DNA of 64,000 nt from Eubacterium sp. (lineage in GTDB: Bacteria > Bacillota > Clostridia > Lachnospirales > Lachnospiraceae): the NCBI GenBank assembly GCA_024684035.1, contig JAIKXQ010000044.1, positions 17,322-81,321 of the forward strand, read 5' to 3'. A program made the position numbers and the translations under genes. Each line of letters opens with the position of its first letter. Positions within the stretch are counted from its first letter, which is position 1. The notes under the pieces were generated by a model. It made no database searches and was not told the origin of the DNA. It was given only the letters and a program-made list of their open reading frames with translations. Of the stretch, positions 1 to 12,100 are shown one piece after another.

Positions 1-21
1 CTGTGCTACGTTTTTCTTTTG

Positions 22-1341
22 TTATGCGGTGCGGTATTCTGCCCCGGATGGCTGGCCGTTGTTCACCTCATCGATGGCCTCCTGCACAATTCGGGTGTAC
101 TGTTTCTTCAGCACTTCCACATCTGCATAGTCTTCCAGTTCAATTTTCTCTACACAGCCATGATTTGTTCTAACCTGGTCAAAATTTTTCTCCAGATCGG
201 CCGCTGCCCTCTTCGCAAATACGAGACTCTCAAGAAGGGAGTTGCTGGCGAGTCTGTTTTTTCCGTGAACGCCGTTGCAGGCTGTCTCGCCCACAGCATA
301 AAGCTGACGCATGGATGTGCGGCTCTCGTGGTCGACTTTGATACCACCCATGAAATAATGCTGGGCCGGAACAACCGGAATCGGCTCCGTGAAAGGATCA
401 TACCCGTTCTCGCGGCAGTGAGCCACAATATTCGGGAAGTGACTCTCAAGGACATCCCGTGGAATCGGCCGAAGATCTTCCCATACAAAGTCGGTGCCGT
501 CTTTTTCCATCTGCTTGCGAATCTCCTGTGTCAGGAGATCTCTGGGAAGAAGCTCATTGGTGAAGTAGTTTCCATTCTTATCCAGAAGCCTTGCGCCCTC
601 ACCCCTCACAGACTCTGAAATCAGGAAGCTGCGCTCCTCTGTATTCTTCGTATAGAATGTGGTGGGATGAATCTGAATGTAGTTGATATTCTCCAGACGG
701 ATTCCGTGCTTCAGTGCCACAGCCAGACCATCGCCGGTGAGGTGGCGGAAATTCGTGGAGTGACGGTAAAGACCGCCGATTCCTCCGGTGGCCAGAATCG
801 TCACGCCGGCCTCGATCTTCATCAGACTTCCGTCCTTTCCGGCGGCAACAACACCATAACAGGTATTGTTCTCCTCCATAAGGTCGATCATCGTCGTGTA
901 CTCGAGAAACTCGGTATTTTTCCGCTTCTTTACCTGCTCCAGCAGATGACTGGTAATCTCACGACCCGTGATATCCTCGTGGTAGAGAATTCTCTTATCC
1001 GAGTGTGCCCCCTCTCTTGTAAAGGCGAGGGAACCGTCTTCCTCTCTGGCAAAATCGACGCCATATCCGATCAGATCCTGTACCACGTCCTGCGAAGAAC
1101 GGATCATGATCTCAACCGCTTCCCGGTCATTCTCATAGTGACCAGCTTTCATCGTATCCTCAAAGTAGCTCTCGTAATCCCCGGCATTCTTGAGCATACA
1201 GATTCCTCCCTGCGCCAGGAAAGAATCATTGCTCTCCAGATCTGCCTTCGTGATAATCGTTATTTTTCTTGTCTCCGGAATCTGAAGGGCTGCATACAGT
1301 CCGGAGCAACCGCTTCCTATGATCAGGACATCTGTTTTCAT
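22..1341 (-). CDS. nadB: L-aspartate oxidase NadB
   Basis: This 439-residue flavoprotein oxidises L-aspartate to iminoaspartate, the first step of de novo NAD synthesis, and hands the product to quinolinate synthase. The N-terminus carries the FAD-binding motif (VLIIGSGCSGLYAA), followed by LAQGGI, a second dinucleotide motif (ILATGGIGGLY), the HPTTF segment and a C-terminal GETACNGVHGKNRLASNSL block typical of the succinate dehydrogenase/aspartate oxidase family. It is shorter than the E. coli enzyme because the C-terminal helical extension is reduced, as in other clostridial NadB proteins. The ATG is preceded by GAGAAGGAAT. The gene diverges from nadA; the stop lies 21 bases from the window edge, so any following nadC is outside. 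Function is secure. Confidence 0.96.
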   Translation of the reverse strand: MKTDVLIIGSGCSGLYAALQIPETRKITIITKADLESNDSFLAQGGICMLKNAGDYESYFEDTMKAGHYENDREAVEIMIRSSQDVVQDLIGYGVDFAREEDGSLAFTREGAHSDKRILYHEDITGREITSHLLEQVKKRKNTEFLEYTTMIDLMEENNTCYGVVAAGKDGSLMKIEAGVTILATGGIGGLYRHSTNFRHLTGDGLAVALKHGIRLENINYIQIHPTTFYTKNTEERSFLISESVRGEGARLLDKNGNYFTNELLPRDLLTQEIRKQMEKDGTDFVWEDLRPIPRDVLESHFPNIVAHCRENGYDPFTEPIPVVPAQHYFMGGIKVDHESRTSMRQLYAVGETACNGVHGKNRLASNSLLESLVFAKRAAADLEKNFDQVRTNHGCVEKIELEDYADVEVLKKQYTRIVQEAIDEVNNGQPSGAEYRTA

Positions 1342-1382
1342 GTATTATTCCTTCTCTCTTATAAAAAAAGAATGTCGCTCCC

Positions 1383-1426
1383 TCGGAGCGTAATGGTTAT
1401 AGGGAACACGAAACATATTTCCTATA
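1383..1426. repeat. Diverged core copy of the dispersed hairpin repeat
   Basis: This stretch reads GGAGCGT, then TATAGGGAA, an 11-base spacer with CGAAACA, and TTTCCTATA. It matches the 43-base right end of the repeat copies at 2500, 21949 and 45659 apart from several substitutions and small indels. It lies in the untranslated leader of nadB. The inverted TATAGGGAA/TTTCCTATA arms can form a hairpin. Confidence 0.6.
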
Positions 1427-1447
1427 GCAGAACATTAGTTGAGTGGT

Positions 1448-1484
1448 ATTATAGACTGCAGTATGGCAGGTGTCAAGACACCTG
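1448..1484 (-). promoter_or_regulatory. nadB promoter with NiaR-type operator
   Basis: On the minus strand there is a perfect sigma-A promoter: TTGACA (1476-1471), a 17-base spacer and TATAAT (1453-1448). The -35 lies inside the palindrome CAGGTGTCAAGACACCTG (1467-1484). The sequence resembles the TGTC-GACA operator described for the niacin-responsive repressor NiaR (YrxA) of Bacillota. Binding would block the -35. The regulator gene is not in this window, so its identity is inferred from motif and context. Confidence 0.85.
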
Positions 1485-1501
1485 TAAATATAATCCGGCC
1501 A

Positions 1502-1537
1502 AGCTGTCTTGACAGCTGTTTTTGTACTGTATATAAT
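1502..1537 (+). promoter_or_regulatory. nadA promoter with NiaR-type operator
   Basis: A second perfect sigma-A promoter points right: TTGACA (1509-1514), a 17-base spacer and TATAAT (1532-1537). Its -35 is inside AGCTGTCTTGACAGCT (1502-1517), a near copy of the palindrome over the nadB -35. The two operators lie about 17 bases apart, so one regulator could shut both divergent promoters. Confidence 0.85.
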
Positions 1538-1577
1538 GGGTACAATTTAATTGAACTCATAGAAAAGGATAAAGCTT

Positions 1578-2498
1578 ATGACAACAACCAGAGAACTACA
1601 GGATCGAATACTGGAACTCAAGAAAAAAAATGACGTGTGCATTCTTGCCCACGCCTATCAGAGTCACGATATCTGGGAGGTTGCCGATTACGTCGGAGAC
1701 TCCTACGGACTGAGTGTTCAGGCCTCCAAAGCGCCTCAGAAAACTGTACTGATGGCCGGTGTACGCTTCATGGCTGAGACCTGCAAGATTCTTTCTCCGG
1801 ACAAAAAAGTCCTTCTCGCAAACTCCATGGCTGGCTGTCCCATGGCCCAGGAGATGGACAAGGACGCCGTTCTCAGGATGAAAGAGGAGAACCCCGGCTT
1901 CGCCACGGTAGCCTACATCAATACCACCGCCAGCCTGAAGACTGCTGTTGACGTGATTGTCACATCCTCATCCGCAGTCAAAATCATCCGCAATATGCCG
2001 GAGAAGGACATCCTCTTTATTCCGGACTGCAACCTCGGCCGCTGGGTGGCTGACCAGATCCCGGAGAAAAATTTCCGCTTCTTCAACGGCGGCTGCCCGA
2101 CGCACCTGCGGATCACACCCCTGGAAGTAGCGCAGGCACGCGCTGCGCATCCGGGTGCCCTTATACTTGTCCATCCGGAATGCCGTCCGGAAGTAACAGA
2201 GCTGTCTGATTACGCCGGAAGTACCACAGGTATCATGAAATACGCAAAGGAAAGTGACGCAAAAGAGTTTATCATCGGCACAGAGAGCAGCATTGTCCAG
2301 CATCTGCAGTTCGAATGCCCGGACAAAAAGTTCTGGCTTCTCTCCAAACAGTGCGTCTGCCACAATATGAAAATGACCACTCTTGTGGATATCTACAACG
2401 CAGTAGCCGGCATCGGCGGCGAAGAGATCTTCCTCTCCGATGAAGTCATCGAAGCATCCAAAAAACCCATCGACCGCATGATCGAACTTGGCGGCTAA
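1578..2498 (+). CDS. nadA: Quinolinate synthase NadA
   Basis: This 306-residue cytosolic iron-sulfur enzyme condenses iminoaspartate with dihydroxyacetone phosphate to quinolinate. Visible signatures are the N-terminal AHAYQSHDIWEVADYVGDS block, MAETCKILSP, HPECRPEV and CVCHNMKMTT; the cysteines in the last three blocks sit where the three [4Fe-4S] ligands of NadA are found. The ATG follows AAAGGAT at good spacing. The length is normal for the short clostridial form. It is divergent from nadB and ends in a bidirectional terminator. Function is secure. Confidence 0.97.
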   Translation: MTTTRELQDRILELKKKNDVCILAHAYQSHDIWEVADYVGDSYGLSVQASKAPQKTVLMAGVRFMAETCKILSPDKKVLLANSMAGCPMAQEMDKDAVLRMKEENPGFATVAYINTTASLKTAVDVIVTSSSAVKIIRNMPEKDILFIPDCNLGRWVADQIPEKNFRFFNGGCPTHLRITPLEVAQARAAHPGALILVHPECRPEVTELSDYAGSTTGIMKYAKESDAKEFIIGTESSIVQHLQFECPDKKFWLLSKQCVCHNMKMTTLVDIYNAVAGIGGEEIFLSDEVIEASKKPIDRMIELGG

Positions 2499-2499
2499 T

Positions 2500-2557
2500 C
2501 AAAGTCCGCAAGCGGAGCGTTTTGTCTCATAGAGAATGCGGAGCAATTTCCTATGAG
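2500..2557 (+). repeat. Short (internally deleted) copy of the dispersed repeat
   Basis: The sequence starts CAAAGTCCGCAAGCGGA and continues directly into GCGTTTTGTCTCATAG and the AATTTCCTATG arm. Compared with the full copies at 21949 and 45659, the roughly 105 bases between two AAGCGGA direct repeats are missing. It begins just after the nadA stop and ends next to the terminator hairpin. Confidence 0.8.
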
Positions 2558-2566
2558 TCCGGAAAA

Positions 2567-2615
2567 AGAACCACCGCATCCGCCGGCATCACAGCCGGCA
2601 GGAGCGGTGGTTCTT
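2567..2615. terminator. Bidirectional terminator between nadA and the Sel1-like gene
   Basis: Twelve-base arms AAGAACCACCGC (2567-2578) and GCGGTGGTTCTT (2604-2615) enclose a second small hairpin (GCCGGC arms). T-rich sequence follows on the + strand and A-rich sequence precedes it, so it can end both convergent transcripts. Confidence 0.85.
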
Positions 2616-2632
2616 CTTTATATATTCTACTT

Positions 2633-3013
2633 TCAGCGTCCTCTGTGGCTCTTGCCCTTTCCCAGGGAGAGCAACAGTCGCTGTGCATCCTCATTTCCTC
2701 TCTTCGCTGCGTAGCCGGCCCACTTTCTAGCCTTCTCCGGACTCTTTTCGCAGTCTCTCGTTCCTTTCGCGTATCCTTCTGCCAGCAGAAATGCCGCCTC
2801 CACATCTCCTCTGGCCGCTTTGTCGATCAGATCAAACTTCTCTGATTTCGGTACCTCGACCTTTACTCCCTGACTCTTCAGCTGATCAAAAAAGTTCAGC
2901 CTTGCCTGCATTCTCTCTCCCATTTCCCTATCCATAGTTCCACTCTTTCCATACTTTCTTTTTTTCCGGGGTTCCCGTCCCGGACGTTCGTCCAGCGCAC
3001 TCATGTTAGACAT
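2633..3013 (-). CDS. Small Sel1-like repeat protein
   Basis: This is a 126-residue soluble protein. The first 30 residues are basic and low in complexity. The C-terminal half (about residues 65-118) is one Sel1/TPR-like helical pair: an AARGDVEAAFLLAEGYAKG stretch, then KARKWAGYAAKRGNEDAQRLL. Such repeats act as protein-binding scaffolds; no enzymatic role can be read from it. The start is uncertain: the first ATG has no clear ribosome-binding site, and Met27 (about 2935) or Met35 are alternatives. The gene is convergent with nadA. Confidence 0.6.
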   Translation of the reverse strand: MSNMSALDERPGREPRKKRKYGKSGTMDREMGERMQARLNFFDQLKSQGVKVEVPKSEKFDLIDKAARGDVEAAFLLAEGYAKGTRDCEKSPEKARKWAGYAAKRGNEDAQRLLLSLGKGKSHRGR

Positions 3014-3020
3014 TTAAGCT

Positions 3021-3073
3021 TGTATAAGTCCTACGCATGGCTCCACGCTTCGCGCTCTCGCCATGCTTATACA
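3021..3073. repeat. Long interrupted inverted repeat
   Basis: TGTATAAG (3021-3028) pairs with CTTATACA (3066-3073), and GCATGGC (3035-3041) pairs with GCCATGC (3060-3066). This gives a long imperfect hairpin between the adhesin terminator and the Sel1-like gene. No T-run follows on either strand, so it is probably not a terminator. Confidence 0.5.
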
Positions 3074-3091
3074 TCATAGTTTACCTCAAAA

Positions 3092-3121
3092 GGGCACATG
3101 CGAAAACTGTCACATGTGCCC
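3092..3121 (-). terminator. Terminator of the giant adhesin gene
   Basis: GGGCACATG (3092-3100) and CATGTGCCC (3113-3121) form a 9-bp stem. On the minus strand the stem is followed by TTTTGAGG. It lies about 30 bases past the adhesin stop codon. Confidence 0.75.
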
Positions 3122-3153
3122 AAAATAAACATATTCCTGTAGTTATTTTTTGA

Positions 3154-6100
3154 TCAGTGCTTTTTGTAGCCCCGTCTCATGATCACAAGTGCGAGAAGGA
3201 TCAGTCCAACTGCCACAAGTATGTACAAATCACGCATGACGGTGGAGCTGTCACCTGTCTGCACCGGACTGCGGAGTCCGATGGCCTCTCCTTTCGCGTT
3301 GAAGACCACGTACCGGTTGTTGCTGATTTCGATCTCATATCCGCCCTCCGGTACATAATCGATCTTCGGGAGCTTGTCTATATCAATGGTCCGTTCAACC
3401 TCCTCTCTTGTCATGGGAACAAGTGGTTCATCCCCGTCTTCCGATGCCGCCTGATCCGGCCTCCCGGTCGCATCCGCCGGTTTCGATGCCTGCGGGGTCG
3501 TCTTTGCATCGGCCGGTTCTGTCACCATCGGGGTTTCCCCGGCAGATCCCGTGGTCTTCGGCACAGGAGTCGGCGTCGGCGTACTTGCCACATTCACAAC
3601 CCTGGCAACTTCCTGAACATAGAGTTCCTGACCTCCCACGCGCTTATCTTCTGCCACGAAGGAAACCGGTTCGGTCGCCTCATAGCCCGCGGGCGCCTCT
3701 ACCTCGTACAGCTGATAGGTTTTGCCCACTTCCATGGATGCCGTCTCTTTGCCGGAGAGGATTTTTTCTCCCTTCTCTGATGTCCATGCTGCCAGTACTG
3801 TTCCGGACTCATCCCGAATCTCGAACTTCGCGCCCGCCAGATACTTGCCCTGTTCATCAACCTTCGATACACTCAGCATGATCTGCGGCTCCAGCCATAC
3901 ATAGGAGTCGCCTTCCTTAAGGAGACCGCCCTCCTCATCCGTCGCAAGGGTGCGGTCTGTCTGGGCACTGTCCTTGCTGCCGGCATCCTTCGGAGCACCG
4001 GTGTCGGGAATGACAACCACGCTGCTCTTCACTGCCGCATCTTCTTTTTGCAGGGCGGTGGAGAAATAGAACGCTGATCCGGACTTTCTGTATCCCGCCG
4101 GCGCATCCACCTCCTGGATCTTGTAATCATATCCGGGGATCAGCCTGTCGAAGGTGACACGGCCATAACTGTTCGTCTCTGCCCGGGCAACCTGAACCCA
4201 GATTCCGTTCTCCGTCAAAGCATCTCCTCCGGAAACCTCTGTATTACCCTTATCATCAACAGATTCGTCATCGCCACCGGAGCCGCCGGTATTTCCGTCG
4301 TCTGACGGGGTGCCGTCAACTGCCCCTGTTCCGTTTTCCTGCCCCGAGGAAACACCCTGCAGGGTCTGTGATCCGGAAAGGATCGTATCTGTCCTTCGGT
4401 AGAGTCCGTAGACAGCACCTGCCAGAGCGGTCATCTTTGACTCCTTCTTCTCTCCGTCTTCTGTCCGTGATTGTCCCAGATAATCCTCTCTGTCCAGTTT
4501 GATCATCGAGATCTTTCCGTAATTATACCGGTTGATAATCTCTGTCACTGTCTTCTGGTCTTCTTCGACTGTACGAAGAGTTTTCTCTTCAGATGGCTCA
4601 TTCTGAACGGTGGTGATCACCGGTTCCCTGCCCCTGAGATCTACTTCGTAGACCGTCCGGTTCTGCCGGATTCTGTCATTGTCTCCGCTATCTTCTCGAA
4701 CCTCCTTCATATAGAGCACCGTGTGGGGCAGTCCCGTAATTCGCACCGAACCGTCTGCGCCGGTGACCACCCGGGCCTCTGCGCCGATTTTGTTGTCTGT
4801 AAGCCCTCCTGTCCAGGTCAGATCGGAAGGAACTGCGCAGTCTTCTTCAGAATGCCTCAGAGAATCGTCATCTGCAGTCACTCCGCCGTGAGCCTCATGG
4901 TTTCCGCCGTCTCCGGCCTCCGTGACCTGATGCCCGTCTTCACTTCCAGTCATCTGCGAAATCCGGTAGGGAACCCTGGCATTCTCATCTGTATAGAAGG
5001 CAAAGGTTACTCCCTGAAGTGGAAGATAGGACGGTTTTTCTTCGTCCTCGTTACTCTGAAGAACCTTCCGGAACTTCAGGGTGCTGATGGACACATCAGA
5101 GACATGAAGTTCTTTGGTTTCTCCATGATACGAGATCTCATTCACCACTCCCGTCCTGAATTTTCCGACGGCGTGAATCCGTCCGTCCAGCCGGTATCCC
5201 GCCGATGCCTCTTTCTCTATCACATAGTAATACTTTCCGGGCGTAAGATGCGTGAATACAGCCTCACCCTCCGCATTTGTCTGAAGAATGATTTCCTTTC
5301 CTGTCCCATCCAGAGAGGCGTTCAGTCTGCTATCATTCGCAGACAACGTACCCGCCTGAATTTCATCTCCGAGATCATCAGTACTCTCGAAGAGCTGGTA
5401 CTTCGCGTCGCGGACCGGATTTCCGAAACAGCGGTCCGTCTTTGTCAGAAGGATCCGGTTGTCCTGCTGTGGGTTTGTGATCACGATCGTGAAATCACAG
5501 AGTCTCGTCCCGCCGCCCTGCGTATCTTCGTTCTCATCGGAGGAATCGGAGCTTCCTGTCGTCCGTCTTCCTTCACTCTTTACATTCTGTTCCACTCTTG
5601 CCACCAGCGACGCGCCTTCTCTTTCTTCTCCTTCGGCGTCGGTAATGGGGACTTCTCTCGCCGGTCTGTTATCCTGATCCAGGAGCTGAACCGTTCCGTA
5701 ATCGTCCATGATCATGAAGCGGATCGGAGAAATCAACATATATCCTTCCGGCGCCTGCACCTCTTCGAGCTGGTAGGCGTAACCCTGAATCAGCCCCACC
5801 TGCTGTCGCTCCCAGAGAATTTTTCCGCTGCCTCTGTCCGTAGAAAGGTTCTGCGTCGTGCTGTCCGTGGGATTGAAGTCCTGATCCAGAAGCCGTATGC
5901 GGAAGATCGCTCCTCCCTGTGCTTTTGTCCCGGACTCCCCGGCCGCCTGATTCTCAAACACCTGTCCAAGTTTGCTGATGGTTAGTGTATTAGCATAGTC
6001 CTGAACGGTAATGAAGGTATAGATTGCATCCTCTCCTGTCCACGTGGAGAGCACATGACCGTTCTGTTCCGACAGTCCCTTCAGAGAAACACTGCTGTTG

Positions 6101-9100
6101 TAAGTATTCTCTCCTACGACCACCTCGTATACATACGGGTCTATCTGGAATCCGGGCGCCGCCTTGGTCTCTTTAATATAATATTTGCCCCACTTCAGAT
6201 TCACGAATTCCGCCAGCCCGTCACTGTCTGTCAGCGCTCTGCTTACAAAATCTTTCTCTGTGTCAAAAGCACTTCCTTCCTTTGTCGCCAGATCCCGTTC
6301 CGCACATTCGCGGGATGTAAAAATGGAATATTCCGCGTCGCCTACATGCTCCGTGATATGATCCTTGCGAACCTTATCGAGCTCGATGCAGCCGGGCAGT
6401 CTGCTGTCAACGACATAAAGGCTCTTCTCGTCCGCCATCTTTCGGATCTGCTCTTCCAGATCCTCCTTTGACTGCCCTTCTTTCACCGTGACATACCCTT
6501 TTGCAAAGGAGCTGTTCTCACCGTCACTTTCTCCCAGAAGGATAACCTTGCCGTCACTGCTCTCGTCAACGGTAAACGCGTACTTCGTGTCACTCTTCTG
6601 ATAATAGAAGGGAGCATCCATCTCCAGGAAATAATAATGTCCGGACAGCAACCCCCGGGAGAGCAGGGTTTTCTGCCTCTCATTCAGTTTTGCACTCTCG
6701 GCGATGGTGTCTTTGGTAATATTGCCTGCCGTGGACAGGAGTCCGTTTTCGTCCGTAACCATTACCTGAAGCAGCGTGTCTGCCTGGACATTGTATCCGC
6801 CCAAAAGGCCACCCGCCCAATAGAGACCGTATTTGGCCGCGCCGAGCTTCTTTAGATTGTTTTCGGCGTCTGTTTTAACAAAGGCCGCCTCCGCGAAAAT
6901 CCGTCGGTTTGTCAGGGTCAGAACATCGCCGTCTTCGTTCACGCTGACGTTTCCTGCCCTGTTGCCGCCCGACGAAAGTTCGATTTTACCCTCTGAATTC
7001 AGACGGAACGTGACCGGATCCATATGGCAGAACCTGGCGTTGTCCTTCTCCACCAGTACATAGGTATTTCCGGCAGTGAGAACCCCTGAGATTCTGCGGG
7101 CATTCGGATTTTCTTCTCCGCCTCCGTCTGCGGAATCATTCCCCGTCTGACCGGTTGCTCCGTTTCCCGAAGAACCGGAGGATGTGTTTCCTGTGGCCGG
7201 TCTGCTACCGGCCTTCCAGCTGTACACAGGCTCACCCTCAAAGCTGCCTTCTGCATTCTGCTGATCGGCACTGTAGATTGACAATTCCACGCCGTCTTCA
7301 TACGTGAGTTGCTGATTCTGATCATCCTTGACGATGGTGATTTCCGTCTTGGCGTCACTGAATTCCACCACAGCCTCTACTTTGACTTTGTCACCGTCGA
7401 TCACCGTAGTTTCCGTCACTCCGGCAGATATTTTTTTACCGGTGGAGCTTCCCGCCGGCGGATCCTCAAGATCAATGCTGTTGCTGTAATCACCGGCCGT
7501 GAGTTTCACCGGCTGCACGCTATTGTTGACCGAATATCCGGCAGGAGCCTCAATCTCCCGAACCCAGTAAATAGTATCCCAGGCAAGCCCGTAGAACACA
7601 GCCTCGCCTTCCGCATTCGTCGCAATGCCGCCGCTCTTCTGTCCGTTTGTGTGATCAAACGTATCGTAGTATTCCGCAGGAGTTGTGCACGCCTTGTCCG
7701 TATAGAGTTCAAAGACCGCTCCCTCCAGAGGTGACGTTCCGTCTGACGCTGTTTTCTTTACCCGGATCTGTCCCGGAATCGGTTCATCGATAACAGGCGT
7801 TCCCGGATAGGAATTCGGCCACTTCGGAATCATATCTTCCAGACGGTAGTCCGTAATCGGCTCTTCCGGGCTCTTGCTGTCAATAACAATGACTTTTCCA
7901 TCTGTGTCACTGTCCACAGAAAATCTGTATTCCGTTGCATTGATCTGATATCCTCTGGGAGCGCGGACTTCCTTCAGGATGTAGTCTCCGGCCACCAGAC
8001 CTCCGTTTTCCGTAAATTTCTCTTCGTCTCTATATTCCTCGAAGTTGGATGTCGTAAGGAACCCGTATCCGTTTCCGGTCGTGAACTCCCCGAATTTTGT
8101 CCTTCCGCCCTGTGTGTCTTCCTGATAAAGAGCAAAGACTGCTCCGTCCAGGTATTTATAAAGCTTTCCTGTCCCGGCGGAATCCCGGTTTAATGCAGCT
8201 TTCTGCAGGATCGCCGTGGTGCCCATGATTCTCTTGTTGACAATACCAAGCACAGAACCCTGATCAATATTCAGCGCCACATCATTTTTCGCCTCCGGAT
8301 TCGCACCGGTACCTGTGAGCGCATAGCCCTCTTCCAGAGGATCCAGTTCCCACGCGGAACCGTTTTCGGAGACATGTACCGTATAGGCGTCGATGAGCGC
8401 CGTCTCATCTCCGGTCTCATGAGGCTTCTGGTACTGTTTCTCCGCGTCTGCGTCCCGATAGGTCTCCCGGATGATGTAGGTGCCGCCGGCGCTGAGTTTT
8501 CCGGTGAGATTCCACTTCGGGGCATCCTTGACATCCTGATTCCCCTTGAATTCGAATTCATCAATCTTCGTCGTGCCGTCCGCCTCATAGATCGTCAGGA
8601 TCACGCCATCCGCGTTTTTTCCGAACTGGTCAGTTTTTACAACATACAACTGGGTGATGGCGTCGTTCAGATCCGCCTCGTAGACGCGGATTCTGCCGCC
8701 CTCATTCTCTGTCTGATTCTCCGCAAGCCGGGTCAGTCTGCTGTCGGAAACCTCACTGTTGTTTCCGAAACTCACGCCGTCTTTTCCCACCACTACACGA
8801 TAAGTATTCCCGTCGAGCCTGTAGCTTTTGGGCGCTTTCGTCTCTTTGAGATAATAGGTTCCCCATGGCAGCGAGTCAAACCGTATTTCACCGTTTTCAT
8901 CGGTCACCTGCGGGTTATCATAGGGATCCGCAGCAGTACCGTCCGCCTTTTCCTGCAACAGAGACGCATTTGTTGTGTCGAGTTTTGTTTTGCATTCCCT
9001 GTCCGTGTAGAGGGTATACTCCGCATCCTTCAGCACTTTCGCACTGTCATTCACGTCTCTCTTAGTAAGCTTCAGCGTCACCGGACGGATATAGTTCACC

Positions 9101-12100
9101 AGTGTCCCTGCTCCGACATCCCCGGGAGTTGCTGCTTTGACGACGTTTTTTCCGTCGTCATCCGCGGTGATCTCAAATTCCCAGGTCAGCTCCGGATTGG
9201 AATAGTATCCCTCCGGGGCTTTCGTCTCCGTCAGGATGTATGTGCCGACAGGTAAACCTTTCGACAGCTTCTTATTCGCCGGAATCGAGCCGTAAAAAAC
9301 ATTGGAAAGCCCTGACGATGAAGAATCAAATCTTCCGTCCGCTCCTGTGGTGAGGTTCTCCAGCACCTGATCCACTACTTTGTTCGAAGGATCCTGCGGG
9401 TCGCTCTTCAGACTTTCCAGTTTGAAGACAGCTCCCGCGATCCCGTTTCTCTTCACCGTATTGTCGACTTTCTCAAAAGAAAAGAACGCAAGATAGCGGT
9501 GATTGCGAAGGGTAACGGTTGTCCCTCCGGTGACAAAGGCGCCGATTCCAAGTGTATCGTCTGCCGCCTCCTGATCCGCGGTAGCAGCCGTTGTATTTCC
9601 AGCCGTCCCGTCGTCACCGGTCAGCATGATCTTTTTTCCGTCCTCAGAAACCGTAAAACGCAACTCCGCCTTCGGCTCAGTGTATTGTCCGGTTCCGTTG
9701 TCCAGGGACTCCCTGAGTGTATAAGCCTCCCCGGCAATGAGTTTTCCGGTAAACGTAACATCAGCCTTCGACGCTGTAGTGGTCCACACCGCCGTCTGCT
9801 GCGCTCCTGTTCCGGAAAAAACAACCTCCGGAGCAGTTGCTGTACTGTTGATCTTCGATCCGTCAGCGGCGTCCGCGAATCTTCCCTGCAGGGTCATCGT
9901 GGCTCCGGACACTTTTTCTCCGTTCTGATCCGTCTTCTTGAACGTAAACGAAGTGCGGGCGTCTTTCATGACGGCCTCGATGTTATCTCCGCCTTTGATT
10001 CCCGTCACAGGAGCCGCCGCCGTGTAGCCGGCCGGAGGTTTGATTTCCTTGAGTGTATAGGTCTCACCGCTCACCAGAATACCGGAAAGCGTCAGACTGC
10101 CGTCGCTTCCGAACTCGCTTCCGCTCAGGCTGAACGACAGTTCATCATCCGTCAACGGGTAGTGTACATTGGATGACAGCGCAAAGTTTTTGCTGTCAGT
10201 GGCGGTGAGCAGGAATTCCGCCTCGGCAAGCTCGCCGTCGGCGCCGCCGGTAAGGGTATTTCCGGCTGCTCCCTGCTTCCGGATGGTCAGTTTTGTGGGT
10301 GTATTATGAATTGTCACCCGGTTATCACCGCTCTCGCTGTCTTCAAAAACAACCTCGGCCTCTCCCGCTGTCGCCTTTGATACTACGAAATAATAGAGCT
10401 TTGAATTCTTCACATAGCCCGGCTGCTGACTGTCTGTTTCCTGAAGTGCATACTGTCCCCAGGGGAGATTGCGGATGACGAGTTTCGACTCCTGAAGTCC
10501 GCTGCCGTTGGCCTTCGACGCGCCTGTAGTCACCACAGAAAGCGATGCCTGCGCATTATTCTCACTGTCTGCCGACTTCTGATCATAGACATATACACCT
10601 TCCTCATCCGTTCCCAGCAGCCTGTCTACCACCTTGCTCTTTCCGGACTTTCCGCCCGGATAAACCAGCAGCTGAAAAGTCGCCTGATAGCCGGCTGCGC
10701 TGCCGACTCCCGTGTAGTCCGCCTGAGGGTCTGACTTGTCAAAGATCTTCGTCACTTCCACAGATCCGGTCTTAAAGATACTCGTATCTCGTTCATCCGT
10801 GAAGTACTTCCGCATGGCCGTTCCTGCAGCGTTTCTTGGCCTGATATCCTGAGGACCGGGAGATGGCTCATAAGGACCGTACTCCTGAGAATCAAGAGCA
10901 TAGCCCAGATCATCCGTCACCTCCGGAGCCGCAACTTCCCGGATGTAGTACTTCTTTCCGGTGTCACAGACAAAAGTAATCTGACCGTTCTTATCCGTCC
11001 AGGCAGAGTCCACAACCTCATCGACGGCTCCGTCCTCATCCTTTGTGTAGAGTTCATACTCCGCGAACTGAATCGGAATGGGCGTGCCGTCCACCGAGAG
11101 GGCATCGACCTTGGTCATGGTCATCATACTGAACTGATTTGCAGTGGCTGAACCGGAGGAAACCGCCTCTGCTTTTGCCGTCACATAGGCCGTATGCGGC
11201 GCGGTTCCCCAGGTCAGTCCCGCCGTATTGGATGTGGCATCACTTGCCGTCGCCTTTGTCACTACGGTGCTGTAGGTGAGACGGTAGGCGTTTGTTCCGG
11301 CGTTTGAAGGAAAGTCGACCTGCAGATTGGTAATACCGCTCCGCTCTTTTTTAACCGTAACTTTTATTTGATTCTCATTTTCTGTACCAAAGGCATCCCG
11401 GGATCCGTCAAAAAGCTTCGTAAGCCCGTTCTGCCTCGAACTCTGGTCTACCCGGTAGAGCAGGATCGTCTTCTTCTGCAGATTCTGACTCTCCGGCACA
11501 GTGTCTCTTAATACAGGATTGCCGCTGCCTGTGGAAAGGCTCATACCAGCCGGATTGACATCAATCGTCCAGCTGTTCGTCCGTCCTTCCTTGCTGTAGA
11601 GACCCTTTTTGCCGAGGACACTTGCCACTGCGGCAGCTTCGCTCTTCGACGAGGCCGTCACTTCCGTGTCCTTACCACTCCGCGGCTTAAAATGAAGTGC
11701 ACAGGTATTATCCGCGCCAAAGGTCACGGGAAGCGCCTCCGGCTGACTGCTGTCTGAGCCGAGGAAACCCTCTTTTTCGTAAAAATCCACAAGATCCGTG
11801 TTGATCTTCACATAGAAATCCAACACACAGGATTCCTCAAGGTCTGCCTTCCAGTTGACCGAAATCTTCTTGTTGCCGGCCTCATTTGACACTTTCACTT
11901 CTGCCTGATCGGCCGCCACCACACTCCCGAGGCTGTTCCGGAGCACCGGCTTGTACTGTTCAGCATCGGCTCCCAGGATCGTGTATTCCTCCCGCAAAAG
12001 AGGATATTTCGTGCCACCGGATGTATAGTAGAGCGCATTTCCCTCCGGATTGTCCTCTGTGAAATCATCTGTAAAGGACACTTCCGTCAGCCGGTTTGCA

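Noticed and set aside
3021..3073. CRISPR-like or attachment-site repeat near the adhesin 3' end
   Set aside because: It is a single inverted repeat with no spaced copies and no integrase gene nearby.
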